Shown here piece after piece: positions 1 to 11,725 of a DNA stretch of 64,000 bases (positions within the stretch are counted from its first letter, which is position 1; the number at the start of each line of letters is the position of its first letter). The position numbers and the translations under genes are program-made. This DNA comes from Nymphaea colorata. Its lineage: Eukaryota; Streptophyta; Magnoliopsida; Nymphaeales; Nymphaeaceae. Below the pieces are notes generated by a model. It did not search any database, was not told the DNA's origin, and saw only the letters and a list, made by a program, of their open reading frames with translations. Location: assembly GCF_008831285.2 (NCBI RefSeq), contig NC_045138.2:10798571-10862570 (forward strand), written 5' to 3'.

Positions 1-495
1 TGTCGACTTCTCATCAAGTATCATTGCTTCTTTTTCATCTTGGTGAAAGTTCATACAATGAATGGGGGCACAAAGACAGCCCATGGGTTCAGCCTTTAGT
101 CTGAATCAAGTCTTGTCCCTAGTTTTTGCTGTTGGGGTTGTTATTTTCATGCGGTTTTCTATTTTGTGCAGTTAACGCCTAATTCCTGAGCTTCAGGACC
201 CCAATTCTTTTTCTGTATTTAGTATGTTCTTTCTTAATAAATCTGGGTAATCCCCGAGCAGGTGTTTTCCTGGAATTTAATTTTGCTTTATTGTTCCATT
301 GCTTGAATTTTCTCTTGAACTTGGCCTTGTAAGGCTTGTTGGTCAGGGCTCTTCCTCAATTTGAAACAAAAAATATGTTAAAAATACTCTTAATCTCTAG
401 AACTGACATTAGAACTAAATAACATGAAGATGTAAGGTGAATATTTTCTTTCTTAGTAGTAAGCAAATTAGCATCATATGGTACCATTGGAGACT
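1..495. other. no recognised gene; AT-rich flank
   Basis: No open frame here resembles a known protein on either strand. The stretch has T-rich tracts and an AATAAA-like motif near 236. It may be the 3' part of an old retroelement or a distal intron or flank of the SKU5-like remnant that follows, but the next expected exon of that gene family was not found here. Confidence 0.4.
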
Positions 496-574
496 TTAGA
501 GATGATTGGTGCCTTTAATTTGGTTTTCAACATAGTGCCTAGTGAATATAGCTAATGTCTTTCTTCTTCCATGC

Positions 575-1290
575 CCTTTCATCTTGTACTGGTCAGCTAG
601 CCTCAAAGGAGTTGCTGGATTAACATATGAAATGCCACTGAGGTCAGTACGGACCTTTCCATGTACAAGTGATGGTGGTTTATTTTGTGCATGATACCTT
701 TGGGTAACATTGATTAAGCCATATCTAAATGAGCCCTGGGGTTTTGGACGAGCAGCACTAGCTGAGACATTCCAACTATCCATCACATGTGAACATCCGA
801 TATGAGAGACAGGTAGAACAAAAATAACCATGGGGAACCAAAAACCTGGTAAATTCAGATGAATACTAGTAAGCATTTCTCTTTAATTAAGCATACCTTA
901 TTGATCTTGCTTGGTTCATTGAGAAATATTTGTTATAAAAGCCAATAGGGGAGCTTGGTAAAGAACCCTTAGAGTACTGCGAAATTGCAACACCAGTTAC
1001 CCTTTGCTCGATTGTCGTGTTTACAAACCAAGCACTTGCTACAATATAATAAACACTACTGGCATTTTTATCCATGGACACCAAAAATGTATAAGATTGA
1101 ATAGTTTTGTTGAGAAGTGAGATGATCCAACCATGTGAACAAAGGAGTTGCTGGAACGGTTTGCATTTGATTTCTTAGCATGGATGAGAATAGTTGTTGG
1201 AGCTGCAAACGTGGTGTTCCAGTGGAACTTAGACCTCGTACTGTTTGAGTCATTCTTGCATTTACATATCACTAATGGTGTAGATTTGTA
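575..1290 (-). pseudogene. SKU5-similar (multicopper-oxidase-like) gene remnant
   Basis: Two adjacent exons read on the minus strand. The first (about 897-1110) encodes VSMDKNASS, YYIVASA and FYNKYFSMNQARSIR and ends at an AG|GTATGC donor. After a short intron (776-896, acceptor GATAG) the second (575-775) encodes WNVSASAARPKPQGSFRYG, then GISYVNPATPLRLADQYKMKG. These are hallmark segments of SKU5/SKS (monocopper-oxidase-like) cell-wall proteins, GPI-anchored or secreted relatives of ascorbate oxidase that usually lack copper ligands. Upstream (1110-1290) the match decays: TSQQNY and QSYTFLV lie in different frames and the residues normally between them are missing. The 3' exon boundary is followed by GC instead of GT, and no later exon appears in the window. 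I read it as a truncated, decaying copy. A functional gene continuing outside the window is less likely because of the frame break. Confidence 0.7.
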
Positions 1291-1310
1291 TGGAATTTCA
1301 GTCTCCACCA

Positions 1311-3640
1311 ATTAAGATTGTGATTTTTATTAAAAAAAAGTATTACAGAAAAGTAAACATTTTCAACATAAATAGTCATTAATAAAATTAAGATTACCTC
1401 TAACGATAAGATGTAACAAACTCAAATTTGCAATGTAGATTTTCATTGTTGTAGTCAATTAACAACCAAATAATTTGTTGCTGATCATCTATTATTGGTA
1501 ACAAATAGCATTTTCGTTACTAACTGTTTCAGTGTCACAACTTTTACTAACAAAGATTGTGATGGACATTTTCGTTTGTGAAAATCTTTACCAACGAAAA
1601 TCTTGCGATACTAAAAGTCTTCCATATTGTATAAACCCTGATCAACATGTTTATCTAGGACATATAACATGCATTGTTCAAAACCGCCATATGGCTTCTA
1701 CTGGTACATGGTAATCCCAATTGGGATGGCAGCCAATTTGGCAGGAGTGTGCATGAAGCAAAGTAGTAGTGAATGAATAGGTCGATGGTAATAAGAGAAG
1801 GTAAAGACATGGAATGGAGGCTAGGTAACAAACAAACCAATAGGATAGGGTGATTCCAACGAAAAGGAAAAAAAAAAAGAAGTCATTTAAAAAAGTCAAT
1901 AAAAATATATACTTTTGAAAATTACAATTATGCATTGGATTTAAGGCGATATCAATTTAATAAATAAAGCGGAAACTAATTGTGCTTAAGATGAATAATT
2001 ATGTATCCATTGTAAATTTCATTAGTTACTGCATTCATTTCATTACATTGTCTTGAACTTGTTTATTTTTCTTAACTAACACATCTGTGGTTGATGCTTT
2101 CATTGGTTTTAACAATTTTTGTTTCGTTCTATTAAATTTTTTATTTTTTAAATTATATATATATATATATATATTAACATAAGCATACGTGATATTGATG
2201 AAATGTAATGTAGTTTAAGGACTTCATCATTTAATTTATTTCAAATTTTAACTTGAATATGACATTGGTTGTGATTTCTAATTTGCCAACTCATCACAGT
2301 GCAATAATGTGCCTCGATAGATCGCAATTCACTAAGAATAAAATTTCACATGATTTAGCATGTGTTAAGGACAGATCTCACACACCCGCTTGTTTGCAGT
2401 TCAAACCTCTTATCAGTTGCTCTAATTTGTAATTGAAGAGGATAATAAAAATTTGATATTCACTAAAGAGCAGTTCCACAAATATTGTGGTAATTTCAAA
2501 AATATTGTGATATTAACATGAAAAATAAAAAAACTCAAAAAATGTCAAAGAATCACGACATTTTGGAAAAATGTGAAGATATATTTATTGAGTTTTTAAC
2601 AAATTTTTCAATTTTCTCTTTTTAAAGTTAATATCATCATGGGTTCAAATTTAAACTACTTATTTTTCATCATTAAAATATCATTTTTGTGACTTTTATC
2701 TGGTTTTATTTGTTTATTCATATTAGTTTCTAATTTATTTCATTGTAACCTTTTTTTTCTTATTTCTTTTTTCATTTTTTAAGATTTTCCAACCTTTTTT
2801 CAAGATTTTTCCAAGAAAACAGCCTCACCGAGAAACACTCGATAAAAATTTAACTGTTTGAAAACCCGAGAAAATAGACAATGCTAAAATTAATCCAAGG
2901 GAATTCAGCCGTCTTAATTTCTCTTTTTCATGTTGGGGAAGCGTTCTTTAGGAGGCATTTGATTCATATTATACATGCATCAGCATTGGAGCGTGTTAAT
3001 TTTATGGATTCCTTATGTACTAATGCAACGCATGCGCATTCCCTCCATAGTTAGCAAATTCACTGATCAGAGTTGCCAGTCACCTGAGTCAGTTAGGATT
3101 GGGTCACGAGTGAGGGTTCACCGAGACCATCGACTAATTACATGCTATTTCTTATCGTAGATTGTTGGTTACTAAAGTTTGTTATTTTTTGAATTGTGAA
3201 ATATCACAAACTTTACTAGTATACAGAAATATATATGCTACATGTTATTCAGTTTTAGTTGATGAAAAAAATCAAACATGGAGTCCCAGCGGGCTTATTT
3301 TCATCTATTTATAAAAAAGAAAAAAATGCACTACAAAAATTTATGACCTAACCCAGCCTGAGTTGCCAAGTCAACTCTTTTTGCTGGTTATCAAGTCTTC
3401 AGACAATCTGAGTCTGAATCATGGGCTTGCAATTATGAATCCCACAGCTTGAGGAACACCTTGTTGGCATTTGGAGGGTTGGAACATGAAGGAATGGGCA
3501 CTCCATGTTAAGAGGAGCATTCTTTCCAAAGGATGAGTCGAACATTGAACTTCATGGTTCCTTGTTCGTTCTACCAGTTCCTGCAATCTTAGGTTTTCAT
3601 CCCTAGCATCCTATGAAACAATAACCAAACACTACCTTGA
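1311..3640. other. intergenic, AT-rich, no gene seen
   Basis: No coding sequence is recognised. A short (TA)n tract lies at 2154-2174. Around 1440-1610 there are scattered repeats on the theme of TTACCAACGAAAATC and its complement, which resemble subterminal repeats of CACTA-type elements, but no matching ends were found. A CACTACAAAAATT motif at 3330 also recalls a CACTA terminus without a partner. Confidence 0.4.
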
Positions 3641-3806
3641 GGATAGTTTGACATTAGAGACACTTTGTTAGCGTTTCATGAATGAATCTGTCTTAAAGAT
3701 TGGAATAAGTTTATAAAAAAATAGTTTTAGTGTCTGATGAACCTATCCCAAATTTTGGGGTAGATTCACAAGACACTCACAAAGTGTCTCTACTTCCAAA
3801 CACCCT
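3641..3806. mobile_element. MITE-like inverted-repeat element
   Basis: The ends form a long imperfect inverted repeat. GAGACACTTTGT at 3657-3668 pairs exactly with ACAAAGTGTCTC at 3779-3790, and similarity extends outward (GGATAGTTTGACATTAG on the left against GGGTGTTTGGAAGTAG as the complement of the right end). The element is about 165 bp, non-coding, with a GTGTTTGG-type outer end common in plant miniature transposons. No clear target-site duplication was found, so the superfamily is not assigned. Confidence 0.5.
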
Positions 3807-4936
3807 AGAAAACTCATACTATACCCTTACAAATAGAAGCAGTTGGAAAATAATTAGGCATCAGGAAAATTGCCACAAAAATGAGGAATGAGTGGGGCCC
3901 ATCTAAGCACTATTTATCTCTTCTGTATTTCCTCAAATTCAAATTTCAAAATTGCAGCAATTCAAAATTATTCAAGTTGACCACTAACTTGGGAAAAGAA
4001 CTCTAGGAAAGTACATGTTTACAATAGGTAAGAATATTGTAACGGTAACTTGCAAATGCATCAGTTACTTTAAGATGTGCTGGGGCCACCTAAGTGCACC
4101 ACCTGACTTGTGGTCCATACCACAAATATCCCTGCTTTACCTCAATGTTAAGCAATTTAAATAGCATATATCTTTTTATAAACCATGTGACTTTCTCAAG
4201 CTATTAGAATGTTCTAAACGCTAATAAAACTAATCTCTTTAGATTTTCAAAAACGTTGAGATTTACCAACTTAATCCATGCTTTATAATCAAATTCTTAA
4301 TAATTTTTAAAAGGCATGCCCCAAGCCAAAACTCTTCTAGAAATATTAGTTCTGGATGAGTTGTGTAGACTACACAAACACTACAAAAGTGACAATGCTT
4401 AGTCTTAATCTCTAAAATCTTTGTCTTTACTCCCAAGCTTGTTCTTATGCACATCAAGCTCTACTTCGATTCTGGAGTTGACCTTGATTCCAAGCTTAAT
4501 TCAGCAGTAAATGCTAATTTTAGCTCAAAATTAGTTGAAGTACTAAGGAAAAAGTTGAGGTTCCTCTCTTAATCTTTTTAACGAAATTCATTTACAAAAT
4601 TTAGGATTTCTGAATAGATGGAGGTTCTTTATCTTCAATTCATCTGTTACACTAGCAAAAGTTGCATACATAAACACATGAAACTGTTAATGAATCTGTT
4701 GATATTAAACTAGGCAGCAATGCTAGTATGCAACCTTTCCTAATAGAACCACAATCTTAAATAGACTAACATACCTCGAACCCAACCTTCATTTTGTGTC
4801 TCTTTATCAATAAAAATCACACAACATGATCACCCTGCATCAAAACTTGAATCCTTTTGTCTTGGATCAATGCAGTTGTTTTGCCTATTATGTGCAGCTA
4901 ATAAGCACTACAAAATCAACTTTACTTACTTAGAGT
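3807..4936. other. intergenic, no gene seen
   Basis: AT-rich sequence without a recognisable coding region on either strand. Short open frames here match no family known to me. Confidence 0.4.
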
Positions 4937-5194
4937 AATGGTACAAAGCTACCTCAAGGGACATAGCATAGTTGGTTAGGCTAGGGGCCTATAAAGGGGC
5001 ACGTATCTAGCTCGATTCTCGTGGGCATTATGTCTCTATGTTTTGAGTGGATGAGGTGTGGTACCTAAGCTGAAGGGTCGACTGCTGCCATCATTAACAC
5101 CAAAGCAGCCTAGGACCAAATTGAGGGGATTTCTGACCTCTTTTCCGAATGGTGGGTTGTTAACCTCTCACCTACCTAGAATGGAGCAAAGCTA
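4937..5194 (+). mobile_element. tRNA-derived SINE with target-site duplications
   Basis: The head is tRNA-like. A box-A-like TAGCATAGTTGGTTAGG is followed about 35 bases later by a box-B-like AGCTCGATTCTCG, the spacing of an internal RNA polymerase III promoter. The body (4952-5179, 228 bp) has no coding frame. It is flanked by AATGGTACAAAGCTA (4937-4951) and AATGGAGCAAAGCTA (5180-5194), a 15-bp direct repeat with two mismatches, which is the target-site duplication left by LINE-driven insertion. SINE families of this length and structure are common in plants. The family name cannot be given without a database search. Confidence 0.75.
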
Positions 5195-6256
5195 AATGAT
5201 CATCCACAGCTTTGAATCCAGTTTAACTTTCAAAAGCAAGGGCATCTACACTCCCACAAAGAGATATGAACGGTGCTAAGCCAATCTTCTTAACAAACTT
5301 GTTAAGACTCACATGCATATTTCATTCACCTTTCTAATCTAGAGCACTAGAATGCAACACATCTTCGAAGGCCTAATTCATGGACTCTGATTATCTATCA
5401 GTGTGTATAGAATGTTGTACTGAACTTCAAATTAATTCTCAACGGTTTGCACATTTGTGGCCAAAATCTTGTGGTGAACTCGAGATTCGGATCAAACATG
5501 ATGAAGATAAGGACTTGATTTAGTCTAACCATACACAAATCTATGGATTTCAACTCCAAAGATATGTAAATGTACAAACTTTATTAAGTTTAGCAATAAA
5601 GTACATAAGTTATGTCATTCTTAACCTGTAGTCTTTTGTATTTACATCTATTCCAGTTATAGATTTTGGATATGCATGTAATATGGTTGTAAACAGAATT
5701 TTGAGTACCACAACCTACTCCTCTCGATAAAAAGGTTCTAATCAGACGTTATGGCCTATAAGCAAAACCATGATAACCATCTTTGCCTTGACTTTGATTT
5801 ACCGTTCCCAAAAGGACTACTAGCCGGCCAGAGAAAGTGAAGGTAAAGCGAAATATTTTCTCTCATGAAGGTATGTTTTCAAACAACCTGCATGAAATAA
5901 TGGAGGGCCGAATTGACAAAAATTGTCCAACCATGGTAAATTCTACCATGAATGGCTTGAGGGAGCTATCAGATCAACTTACAGCATGGTGATAGAAGAT
6001 AACGAAAATACATGCCTGCACCCATACATACACCTGACAAAGTCTCGATATCCCTACTGCAATCAACAGAATAACAGAAAAGGTCACTAAGATGGATTTC
6101 CATTTAAAATGATTGAGAAGAGCTCAGTGGATGCATCCTCCACCGAGGAGAAAAATGATTTTATGTTCTTTTCTTTGGTTGCTATTAATCAAGGCAACCA
6201 TTAACTTTTTCCAAAACAGTACCTCATTTCATATGTACATTTCCCGCTTCTGAGCC
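5195..6256. other. downstream flank of the PPR gene
   Basis: This contains the presumed 3' untranslated region of the PPR gene next to 6256 and otherwise AT-rich intergenic sequence. No other gene is recognised. Confidence 0.4.
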
Positions 6257-7717
6257 TCAAGTCTCAAAGGCCACAGTATTTACACGATTTTCATTGCACA
6301 GATTGATGAGGCCCGCCATTAACGGTTCATCCAGTGATCTGTAAAATGCTTTAATCACCAGACCATATACCTGCTTCCCCTCCTCTATTGCTGACACGCA
6401 TACAACAGCTTCGACCACGCGGCATATCAAAGAAGAATTAGGCTTCACATTCTTACTCAACATTTTAGAGAAGAGAGTCAAGGCATCCCGGTTCAATCCT
6501 TCTGTTACACTAGCAAAAATCAAGGCACTCCAGAGGTGAGCAGGTGTATGCAGTGCAGGTTCATAAATGTGCAGAGTGTTGAAAAGAGAAAGAGCTGCCC
6601 TCGTCTTTCTACATTTCAGATACAACTCAACCAGCTCCAGTCTCGCCCCAGCACCTGGATCATAACCTGTTTTTATCAAATGGGCATGAATTTCTTGGCC
6701 CTGCCTTAACCCCATTACCTGCGCACATGACCTGATCATGCAAAAGAAGCCTACTTCCTGTACAAACCTCTCGTCTGCACCCAAATCCAACATTCTTCGG
6801 ATGAGGACGATGGCTTCAGGTGTTCCGTTCTCGAGATTGCTGTAACCATGTATCATGGCGGTAAACGCCACCGGGCTCGGTTCAGGAATCTTGTCAAACT
6901 CACTTCTAGCTTCTTCCATTCTCCCACATTTTGCGTACATGTCGACTAGTGCAACCTTGATATAGTTATCTGAATCGCAGCACTCGTCTATCACTCGTTG
7001 GTGAATTTCACGGCCTTTCTCAAGGTCCTGCAGCTTCGCACACGATTTCAATACTGCCGCATAAGTGAAAGCATTAGGTTTGATTTTTTGCGCCACCATC
7101 TCATCATACAACTTCAGTGATTCCGCGGCCCGACCAGCCTGGCAATAAGCAGAAATTATGCTGGTCCAAGAAACTACGTTTCTGTGAGGCATTCCGTCAA
7201 ACAGTTGACGCGCATCCGGCAACCGCCCGCAGACCACATACATACCTATGAGATTATTGGCGATGAAGACATCGGATTCCAGCCCCTGACGCACGATCTC
7301 TTTGTGAATGGTAGCGCCCACTTCGAGGTTCCTGGCATCGGCGCAGCTCTTGAGGAGGATGCAGTACAAGCTGGGGTCTGGCCGCATGCCCTGGCGCCGC
7401 ATGAGGTCCAGCACCTCGAGAGCCTCTTTCATTCTCTCTTCTAAGCTCCATTTGTCTACCGGCGGCAGCATGTGCCTGCGCTTCTTCGCCATTTGCCGAA
7501 AGGCACTCGCCGCCGGCAAGTCCATTAAAGACGGTATGGTCATCAAGCCACGGAACGGCTCCAAGGGGAAGACTCCCAAAAAGGATGTGGGTGCACCTCC
7601 TTTGAGCTTACTGCTAGGACAGTGCAGAACGGGTGGCTGTGGTTGATGAGGTGATAAGTAGGAGGATGTGAACGGGCACCTCACAGCAGCGGCCATGGCA
7701 GTGCCAGGAGGTAACAC
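6257..7717 (-). CDS. PLS-type pentatricopeptide-repeat protein, probably organellar
   Basis: An intronless 486-residue protein. The first ~70 residues are rich in Ser, Pro and Ala with few acids and begin MAAAVRCPFTSSYL from the second Met (residue 8). This is typical of a plastid or mitochondrial transit peptide, and either Met could be the start. From about residue 115 tandem PPR motifs follow in P, L and S types: NNLIGMYVVCGRLPDARQLF (from 154), VVSWTSIISAYCQAGRAAES (from 181), AFTYAAVLKSCAKLQDLEKG (from 216) and VALVDMYAKCGRMEEARSEF (from 255). PPR proteins bind organellar RNA for editing, splicing or stabilisation. The protein ends without an E, E+ or DYW domain, so if it acts in editing it would need a partner deaminase. 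The gene is clearly more GC-rich than its surroundings, as usual for plant PPR genes. The RNA target cannot be inferred. Confidence 0.92.
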   Translation of the reverse strand: MLPPGTAMAAAVRCPFTSSYLSPHQPQPPVLHCPSSKLKGGAPTSFLGVFPLEPFRGLMTIPSLMDLPAASAFRQMAKKRRHMLPPVDKWSLEERMKEALEVLDLMRRQGMRPDPSLYCILLKSCADARNLEVGATIHKEIVRQGLESDVFIANNLIGMYVVCGRLPDARQLFDGMPHRNVVSWTSIISAYCQAGRAAESLKLYDEMVAQKIKPNAFTYAAVLKSCAKLQDLEKGREIHQRVIDECCDSDNYIKVALVDMYAKCGRMEEARSEFDKIPEPSPVAFTAMIHGYSNLENGTPEAIVLIRRMLDLGADERFVQEVGFFCMIRSCAQVMGLRQGQEIHAHLIKTGYDPGAGARLELVELYLKCRKTRAALSLFNTLHIYEPALHTPAHLWSALIFASVTEGLNRDALTLFSKMLSKNVKPNSSLICRVVEAVVCVSAIEEGKQVYGLVIKAFYRSLDEPLMAGLINLCNENRVNTVAFET

Positions 7718-8010
7718 TTACAAGCATTCATGTGCTAGAAAAAGGCTGGCTGCAACCCACTGCCTTCGCATGGCCAGAGAGGCTGAAGTTCGTCTCACTA
7801 ATCACTGAAAATTCTCGACACATGCCAAGAATATGAGCTTATATCAAAAGCCCCACTATAGCTTAAATTGTTTTCATTTAACAGGTCGAGCTAAGAAGTT
7901 ATTTTACAAATACACGTAAATAATGGAAAACGTATATCTTAGAACAAGAGTTACGCATTAGGAATTTAGGTAAAAGAACATTGTGTTTTGGACAATCTGC
8001 CTCTAGATAT
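7718..8010. promoter_or_regulatory. upstream region of the PPR gene
   Basis: On the minus strand a TATA-like GATATAAGC lies near 7841-7849, about 125 bases upstream of the first Met. It would suit a short 5' untranslated region. This is a positional guess only. Confidence 0.3.
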
Positions 8011-8011
8011 C

Positions 8012-8215
8012 AGGTCTAGTGAGAGTAAGATAGATCAACTTTCCAGTCTAGTGAGAGTAAGATAGATCAACTTTCCAACTAGATGTTGATACCTTCCCTT
8101 GGCCTCCTCACGTAACTCCATCTTTAATACTGAGCTTGTGTCCAACATCTTTAATACTAGATGTTGATACCTTCCCTTTCCAACATCTTTAATACTAGAT
8201 GTTGATACCTTTCCA
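8012..8215. repeat. short direct repeats at the truncated end of the copia element
   Basis: The unit TCTAGTGAGAGTAAGATAGA (about 30 bp with its extension to CTTTCCA) occurs twice in tandem at about 8017-8077. CTAGATGTTGATACCTT recurs three times between 8080 and 8210. The repeats lie exactly where the copia coding sequence ends and look like rearrangement debris from its truncation. Confidence 0.6.
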
Positions 8216-8219
8216 GTCT

Positions 8220-8831
8220 CCTTTAGTAAATCTAAAGTGTACTTCGTTTATTCAACACAAGGCTCATGCTTGACCTAGCAATTTCAATACCAAGAAAATA
8301 TCTCAGCTTGCCAAGGTCCTTGAGATCAAACTCAATAGCCAATAACTCCTTTTATTTGTTTATTTCTTCTTCATCTAATAACAGAGTAACTTTATGCTCC
8401 TTCCTCTTGACAAAGAGAGTATGATCTTCATTTCCTTGATTATAACCATGTTGTCTCATAACTAGTTTGAGACATTCCAACCATGTTTTGGGAGATTGTT
8501 TGAGTCCATATAAAGCTTTTCTCAGTTCGCAGCATTTTTCTGGTTCCTCATATCCTGGGGGCATACACAGATACACCTCCTCTTCAAGGTCTCCATTGAG
8601 AAACACATTCTTAACATCAAGTTGATATATCTTCCACTCCTTTATCACTACTAAAGAAATAATAACTCTAACGGTCTTCATCTTAGCGACAGGAGCAAAA
8701 GTCTCCAAATAGTCAATTCCATATTTCTGACTGAACCCCTTGGCAACAAGGCGAGCTTTGTACCTATCATCACTCCCATCTAGTTTTAATGGTGTAAACC
8801 CATTTGGATCTAACCAGATGAGCCGCTTCAT
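8220..8831 (-). pseudogene. copia reverse transcriptase fragment lacking the YVDD box
   Basis: The frame encodes RYKARLVAKGFSQKYGIDYL, ETFAPVAKM, YQLDVKNVFLNGDLEEEVYL, MPPGYE and LRKALYGLKQSPKTW, which are standard copia RT blocks. Next comes VTLLLDEEEINK, where functional copies have a stretch containing YVDD between VTLL and DEEEI. Those catalytic codons are absent near 8383, consistent with a small deletion. After an in-frame stop the match resumes with DLKDLGKLRYFLGIEIA down to about 8250. It cannot encode an active polymerase. Confidence 0.85.
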
Positions 8832-9348
8832 GGATCTTTACCACCTCTCACGTTTTGTTTCTGTTCAAAGCTTCTATCTCTTCTCGCATTACATGAGTCC
8901 ACTTGGAATCGCTCTGAGCCTCAACAACAGTCCTGGGAATCACAGCCAAAGAAAGCGATGATATAAAACATTTGTAGTCATTGTTCAGTTTAGAATATGA
9001 TATGAAGTTACCAATAGGGTGTTAAGTACATGACTTGACACCCTTCCTAAGGGCGATGAGTAGCTCTTCATTAGCAACTTCTATCTGAAACTATTTTTCA
9101 GCTGACTCTTCCCGAGCATGACTTGGGTCATCCAGGGAAGATGTAGCATTGGGATTAAGAGTAGAATTCTTTCCACCAGTCACCTCATCTGTAGGCAATC
9201 TTCGCCTAGAGTAAACCTGCCCAAACAAGTGGTTATGTTCCTCCTCAATCTCAGTAGAACAACATTCATCCTTTTCATGCTCAGAAACATCTGTAACTGT
9301 AACTTGACTCTCTTCCCTTTTGTATTTTAGAAAATCTGTGAATTGAAT

Positions 9349-10480
9349 TTATTGACTCAGAGAATACTTTTCCCTTGGCATAGACTTCTCCTCCAGAAGA
9401 GAATTCTCACCAAAATAGGAGACATGTTCTAGGAAAGTGACATCCTTGGTGACATAAACACGACCAGTGGAGGGATCAAGGCACTTATACTCCTTTTGAG
9501 TGGGAGAGTAGCCTACAAAAACACCCTTAATCAACCATAGATCAAACTTTTTAACAGTAGGATTGTGATTATGAATAAAGCAGACACAACCAAAAACCCG
9601 AGGTGGAAGAGGAAAGGGCTGATGACTCCCTGATAGCATAGAAAAAGGAGTTCACCCATTCAGCACATGACTAGGCATACGATTGATTAAATATGCACTA
9701 GTGAGAAAAACAACACCCCAAAACTATTTTGGAAGATTCCTTTGAAACAAGAGGGCCTTTGTGACATTAACTGACGGTTCTTTCTCTCGGCCACCCAATT
9801 TTGGGTGGGAGTATAACTATAAGATGTCTTATGAACAATCCTTCTTTTTCAAAAGAAATTATCAACAGATTGACACATACTCACGGGCATTGTCAAATCG
9901 AAAGGTCTTAAAAGAGCTTCCAAATTGAGTTTCCACAGGAACAATGAAAGTCTCTATGATATTAGGCACTTCACTATGGTCTTTAGTAAGTATACAAAAG
10001 TATTGTGAGAGCAATCATCTATAAAGGTTATGAAGTACTGGAAGCCATGATAAGAATGAATTCCTGAAGGTCCCCATATATCAGAATGGATCAAGGAAAA
10101 AACTTCATTAGAATGACTGGTAGATATAGGGTATGAAGCCTTTACATGTTTAGCAAACTGACATACAACACAGATATCATATTCATATCTAAATTATAAC
10201 ATAAATTGGGGAATAACTATCTCAAAACTCCAAAAGGAAGATGTCTACCACGTTCATGACAATACAAAAACAGTTGAAGGAGTTTCTCTCTATTCTTCTT
10301 TGTTTTTCTAATCGTCGTCATGAGAGCTGTGACAACACGCATGGGTAAATGATATAGCCCCTCAGAAACCAAACCAATCTCAATCCTCTTTCCTATCTAC
10401 AAGTCCTGCAAAACACAACGATCAGCAGAAAAAATAAGTTTGCAATTTAACTTTTTTGTAATCTTGTTACTGACAAGAGG
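9349..10480 (-). pseudogene. copia GAG-pre-integrase and integrase remnant
   Basis: On the minus strand NLLSVTRLQKKLNCKL (pre-integrase) is followed by a degenerate core in which PTQNWVAERKN (about 9790) stands for the conserved catalytic-Glu block PQQNGVAERKN. FGCVCFIHN and GVFVGYSPTQKEYKC from the integrase C-terminal part lie at 9349-9639. Several stops and frame changes occur. Confidence 0.7.
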
Positions 10481-10496
10481 TTCAAGGAAAGATGAG

Positions 10497-10690
10497 GAAC
10501 ATTTAGAGCATTGTGAACTAAGAACTTGTTTAGAAGTAAGAGACTCCCTTTCCCAGCCATAGAGATAGAAGAACCATTGGCAAGAGAAACACGTACCTTC
10601 CCTGATGAAAGCTTATACTCATGAAAACACTTAGGATTGCCGGTCGTGTAGTGGGTAACACCACTATCAACAATCCACTCTCCCGTACAA
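10497..10690 (-). pseudogene. copia aspartic protease segment
   Basis: An open minus-strand stretch reads EWIVDSGVTHYTTGN and later LANGSSISMAGKGSLLL, the retropepsin-like protease of copia elements with its D-S-G catalytic triad intact. It sits between gag and the pre-integrase region as expected. The zinc knuckle of gag just upstream (10860-10960) is broken by a stop. Confidence 0.75.
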
Positions 10691-10859
10691 GAATTACCTT
10701 TTTCTCCTGAAATAGCAAGGCATGATTAATTTTCACATCATCTGATGCCTCAGTCTGACTGGTCTCAATCTGACTTACGTACGCATGAAGCTCACGAATC
10801 CGTTCAACACAGATAGGTGTTTTTCCTCCATTAGGGTTAATAACATCAAGAACAGGCTT

Positions 10860-11725
10860 CTTCTCACTGGAAGTCCTCCTACGACTATTCTTCTTTTCAG
10901 GATATAAATCTCAACAAAACTCCATGGTATGACTGGTTTTCTTATAGTGAGTTCCAAGGAGGTCGGGTAGCCCCCATAGGAGCTCGGCTAACAAGAGCAG
11001 ACCTTTCACTATATGAGGTATGATCCTCCCTTTTTCTTGTTATAACCAGATGTCTTTGCTCTTCAGCTTCAACGTGAGAGTAGACATCTTCAATGCCAAA
11101 CATTTCTTCTGAATTAAGAATTTGACTCATTATACCTTCGAAGTCATCGTTTAGTTCTGCTAGAAACAAGAACACCCTATTCTTCTATTCCTTGGCCAAA
11201 TGACGCACCTGGTCTTGGGCACAATTCCAAGTATCATCAGAGTAGTAGTCAAGTTCCTGCCATTTTGATTTCAATGCTGCATGAAAGTCTGCCACAGAGA
11301 GTTCTCCTTGCCGTAGGGCATAGACATCCTTCATCAGCTGATACACTCAAACATCTTTCTTCTTCTGGCCATACATCTGTTCTAAAATAACCTACATATC
11401 TCTCGCAGTCCTCTTACGAAGAATGAGGGGTTGAATATCAGATGACACATAGTTGACAATCCAAGTTTTGACTTGGTTGTCCTCAAGAAACCATGTATCC
11501 CATGCTAGACTAGTCTCAGCTAGTTCAATCTTCCTCCCATTTACATAATCAATTCGGCCCCAACCAGCAATCCCCATGGTGATAACAGCGGACCATTGAA
11601 TGTAATTATCCTTGGTAAGGTGAATGGTGGTGACTAGAACAGGGATATTTTTGGTTCTAGAGGACCCAACATTAGCCTGGTCCGTATTGACAATAGAAGA
11701 GGTTGATTCCACCATGACCAAGGCT
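10860..11725 (-). pseudogene. copia gag remnant
   Basis: The frame starting near 11721 encodes IHLTKDNYIQWSAVITMGI and AWDTWFLEDNQVKTWIV, the N-terminal gag region of copia elements (UBN2/DUF4219 type). A second frame at 10942-11175 gives LAELNDDFEGIMSQILNSE and ends in a degraded CCHC knuckle (near KTSHTMEFC). Frame breaks separate the pieces. Confidence 0.7.

Larger units (their letters stand above)
8216..11725 (-). mobile_element. degenerate Ty1/copia retrotransposon
   Basis: Copia-order fragments read on the minus strand: gag (about 11725-10900), protease with VDSG (10690-10497), GAG-pre-integrase (about 10450-10290), integrase (about 10290-9350) and partial reverse transcriptase (8831-8216). 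Stops and frameshifts interrupt most segments. The order protease-integrase-RT is diagnostic of copia (in gypsy the integrase follows RT). The element stops in the RT C-terminal part, and no RNase H or downstream LTR is seen. No convincing 5' LTR or primer-binding site was found above 11725. Confidence 0.85.

Noticed and set aside
3430-3640. A second MITE just left of the one at 3641
   Set aside because: The ends show only weak inverted similarity (GGCATTTGGAGGGTTGG against GTGTTTGGTTATTG) and no clear core pairing.
7184-7646. Plus-strand ORFs opposite the PPR gene
   Set aside because: Antisense shadows of the GC-rich PPR coding sequence.
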